From contig NC_044024.1 of assembly GCF_900496995.4 (NCBI RefSeq), positions 1,984,001-2,048,000 on the forward strand: a stretch of DNA of 64,000 nucleotides, given 5' to 3'. The translations under genes and the position numbers were made by a program. The DNA comes from Aquila chrysaetos chrysaetos. Lineage: Eukaryota > Chordata > Aves > Accipitriformes > Accipitridae. The notes beneath the pieces are model-generated. The model did no database searches and was not told the origin of the DNA. It saw nothing but the letters and a program-made list of their open reading frames with translations. Below, piece after piece: positions 63,501 to 64,000 of this stretch; the first letter of the stretch is position 1; each line of letters starts with the position of its first letter.

Positions 63501-64000
63501 CAAACCTGCCCTCTCCTGCCTTCCCCGTCCTGGTTGAGACCTGGGGATGAGGCTCAGGTGGGGAGCAAACCCCAGCTGTGCCTGTTTTCTAGCTTTCCTC
63601 CCACTGCCCCCACCTTCCATCCTTGTCATGAGAAATTGCCATGGATTATCAAATCACTCTCTGAACTGCAGTTCAGAGTCACCCATTGGCAATAACGGTC
63701 CTCAGTATTGTGATGGCAGAGCCACCCTTCTGCAGGCAGTGGTATGCAAATGCTGGGAATTAGCAGCGTGAGACTCTTGCAATACAGGTACCAAGTAAAC
63801 GTTTTGATGACTTTCCTTATTAATCCTGATCCAGAGTGTTGTCACCCTCAGAGGGAACTTGGTCATTATAGCAGATTTTTCAAACAATTCTAAAAGGCTT
63901 ATTGCAACAAGATGGACAACAGAGTATTTGTTACCCAAGAAGGCCAAACTACTGATATCTTCATAATTGCATAGTGGATCAGGAATATTGCTAGCAGAGA

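Larger units (their letters stand above)
44331..64000. other. Non-coding DNA downstream of LPAR4
   Basis: No second gene is recognised, although other P2Y-like receptor genes (P2RY10, GPR174) lie further along in this chromosomal neighbourhood in other vertebrates, from general knowledge. Visible items: a diverged tandem duplication at 44640-44757, poly(A) at 45954-45974, a GC-richer patch with several overlapping open frames at 47600-47980, a 12-base G run at 48677-48688, a TG-rich stretch at 49101-49129, an A run at 52267-52281, a 24-base C run at 55685-55708 and a 29-bp duplication at 60472-60529. Confidence 0.6.

Noticed and set aside
1..64000. CRISPR arrays, operons, toxin-antitoxin, phage or defence systems
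   Set aside because: No regularly spaced repeats, no tightly packed co-directional genes and no bacterial-type proteins; the CR1 elements, the LPAR4 gene and splice signals place this in a bird genome.

Overview
This window looks like gene-poor DNA from a bird genome. The evidence for a bird is a 5'-truncated CR1 LINE with the typical avian 3' end (about 5703-6350, minus strand), a second CR1 tail ending in a short ATTCT array (about 14150-14222, plus strand), few recognisable repeats otherwise, and many short A/T runs. I see no bacterial, phage, plasmid, CRISPR, rRNA or tRNA signal. The species cannot be named from the sequence.

One protein-coding gene can be recognised with confidence: an intronless-CDS class A GPCR at 42803-43849 (+), the lysophosphatidic acid receptor LPAR4 (formerly P2RY9/GPR23). 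Its coding exon starts just after a consensus splice acceptor (AG at 42648-42649) with a branch-point-like sequence and pyrimidine tract. It carries several upstream ATGs and ends with an AATAAA poly(A) signal at 44304-44309. The receptor starts at ATG 42803 and would be 348 aa, about 22 residues shorter at the N-terminus than the human protein as I recall it. The DNA upstream suggests why: residues resembling the mammalian N-terminus are split between two reading frames.

Layout: 1-5702 non-coding; 5703-6350 CR1 relic; 6351-14149 non-coding with a CpG-dense islet at 8403-8600; 14150-14222 CR1 tail; 14223-31440 non-coding with small CpG islets; 31450-32050 CpG-rich segment with a GC box and a strong splice donor at 32045, a plausible promoter and first non-coding exon of LPAR4; 32051-42649 probable LPAR4 intron; 42650 to about 44330 terminal exon; 44331-64000 non-coding downstream DNA with homopolymers and small duplications.

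I did not find a multi-gene system or any clear new biological system. The observations most worth checking are the split N-terminus and overlapping uORF of LPAR4, a 22-pair hairpin in its 3' UTR, and the candidate remote promoter/exon 1 about 10.6 kb upstream. Almost all other open frames of 60-220 codons lack ATG context, known motifs or coding character, and I treat them as chance.
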